DNA from: Silene noctiflora
Lineage: Eukaryota; Streptophyta; Magnoliopsida; Caryophyllales; Caryophyllaceae
Assembly: GCA_009801015.1 (NCBI GenBank)
Contig: VHZZ01001642.1
Span: 20,329-49,871 of the forward strand
Length of the DNA: 29,543 nucleotides
Reading direction: 5' to 3'
Positions 28,010 to 29,543 of this stretch are shown here, piece by piece. The translations under genes and the position numbers were made by a program. How positions within the stretch are numbered: position 1 is the stretch's first letter; each line of letters starts with the position of its first letter. Below the pieces are notes generated by a model, which searched no databases, had not been told where the DNA came from, and saw nothing but the letters and a program-made list of their open reading frames with translations.

Positions 28010-29543
28010 ATTTAATTTGCATCATCTCTGGTTACCTCATTTAATTTGCATCATCTCTTTGCATCATCTCTTGGAAGAAATACGTAAAATTGGTTACCTT
28101 TCCTCTTGAACTCTCTCATTTTAATGAAAAGCAAAAACATGACTCAACATCTTCATCCCCTTAATCAATTAAAACCCTAAATTATTTTTTCCAATTGATT
28201 TGGTCACCTTTAAATTATTTCCTCCAGATTGATTTTCCCTCTAAATTATTTCCCCCCAATTTTAATCTAAAGAGTGGTGTCTGTCTAAACTTATTTAGTC
28301 TGCCCTAACTATCTCCCACAATTTAGTCTGTCCTAACTATCTCCCACTGCAATGTCCGTGCAAATACGATAGGAGAAAACCAAGGGGGGGAAATGGGGCC
28401 TTCTTATTTAGTGGCCAACCAAGCAATAAAAGAGAAAAAAGAAGGCAGCATACGACTGTTACATAAACGAAAGCAGGTTGGCCAACTTCTGTACTAATAT
28501 CCCTTCTTTCCAATTGAAAATCTTTACCTCTTTTTGGGCAGAATTAGATTTATGAGTTGAACAAAGCATTGGAATATTCTATAGGCGAACATTGAGGTAG
28601 AGTGGAGTCACACTATTGTGAGCTAGTGGAGCAAAACAAACAAAAGAGCCATCATTGTCACTCAATTACACAAAAATCTTACATGCAATCACTATTTAAA
28701 ATCAACTTTTCTATTCTGACCTATAACAGCTTATAGCAACAACATTTTGTCACATCAACTGATCTTTTATCACTTAACCATCTCCAATTGGATTTATTAT
28801 TATCGAGTTGTTGATTTGATCAGAAAAATGAAAAAGATGAAATAAAAATGATTAAAAATAAATGAAGAATTAGAAGAGATAAGAGAATGAAAGGATAAAG
28901 AAGAAATCAGAAACAAAAAAAAAAAACAAAAAAAAAAAACACAAAAAAAATGACCCGTTGGAAAATCGGTATTAAGAGGTCAATTATGGCTTAAGTTCAA
29001 TACAAGTTAAATGACGTCAAAGATGAGATTTTTCTCAATTAAACATTATGGTGTATTAATATGAGAAGAGGGGGTTTAGGTTGATTATTCTTCCCTCTTG
29101 GACATAAATCTTATTTCTATTTCTCTAGTATACGTGAGTAGTATTTTATTTAAATGGGAAAAAAACACAAGGATTTCATGGACATGAAAGAAATCCTAAT
29201 TTAGCGGGGGAAAAAAGAAACCATCCAACGTAAACCTCCCCTCCCCTGCCGTCACCACCGGCCACCACACCCGCAATTTAAAATTTAAGTTTTAAAAATA
29301 ATTTAATAAGTTGTTTAAAATAAATTACGGTTTAATCGTATTTTTGGGTGAGGATATATGTTTAAACTATTTTAATAATTAAATTAGGCTAATTATGATT
29401 TTAAATATTACTTTCATAAAAGGTGAATTTTATAGTGTAACATTTATATAAATAATAATATGGTCCGTCTTAAATATATAGTAGCTTTTGGGCGTAAAAT
29501 GAGTAAATCCCGACTCAAGTTAGTATGTTGGGCCTAAGCCGAT
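28010..29543. other. AT-rich intergenic flank without a gene
   Basis: No open frame of note and no recognisable domain. It contains small direct repeats (see 27949), a purine-rich A-run region (28912-28948) and a short C-rich patch (about 29236-29273). It may include the distal promoter of a neighbouring gene beyond the window. Confidence 0.5.

Noticed and set aside
1..29543. CRISPR arrays, operons, bacterial-type promoters or rRNA genes
   Set aside because: None seen. The spliced structure and repeat content show plant nuclear DNA, and the tandem repeats found are too few and irregular for an array.

Overview
The window is nuclear DNA of a flowering plant, most likely a eudicot. Coding sequence is split into short exons by AT-rich GT-AG introns. 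These introns carry Stowaway-type MITEs, tRNA-derived SINE pieces and non-LTR retrotransposon (LINE) debris. Both genes match well-known plant families. I cannot name the species. The repeat style would fit Caryophyllales, but that is only an impression.

Layout. Bases 1-550 are the AT-rich promoter and 5' leader of the first gene. Bases 551-25934 (+) are one large gene of 25 coding exons and 24 introns, encoding a predicted 1129-residue syndetin/VPS50 homologue, a subunit of the EARP endosomal tethering complex. I joined all 25 exons by hand. Every junction is GT-AG, the phases agree throughout, and the stop lies in the last exon. Introns make up about 22 kb of this gene. Bases 25935-26890 hold the VPS50 3' UTR and the promoter of the second gene, including two ACGT-core elements. 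Bases 26891-27712 (+) are an intronless gene for a 273-residue histone H2B variant. It has a disordered, charged N-terminal tail of about 180 residues and resembles flowering-plant H2B.8 (also called H2B.S; Arabidopsis HTB8). The rest, to 29543, is an AT-rich 3' flank with small tandem repeats and no gene I can support.

Mobile DNA in the VPS50 introns. Intron 1 has a diverged ~0.7 kb tandem duplication, one copy of which took up a short A-tailed insertion. Introns 1, 3, 6 and 8 carry related LINE-like 3' tails, all in the sense direction. Introns 6 and 9 contain frameshifted LINE C-terminal coding remnants, and intron 8 an endonuclease-like remnant. Intron 13 has an 86-bp retroposed fragment with 14-bp target-site duplications. 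Intron 14 has a foldback MITE with a Stowaway nested inside it. Intron 20 has an antisense, 5'-truncated LINE inserted into a SINE. Intron 21 has a compact Stowaway.

The two genes have no obvious functional link: one acts in endosomal recycling, the other in chromatin compaction of specialised cells. The H2B variant and the nested retroelements are the most interesting items. I found no unmistakably new multi-gene system.
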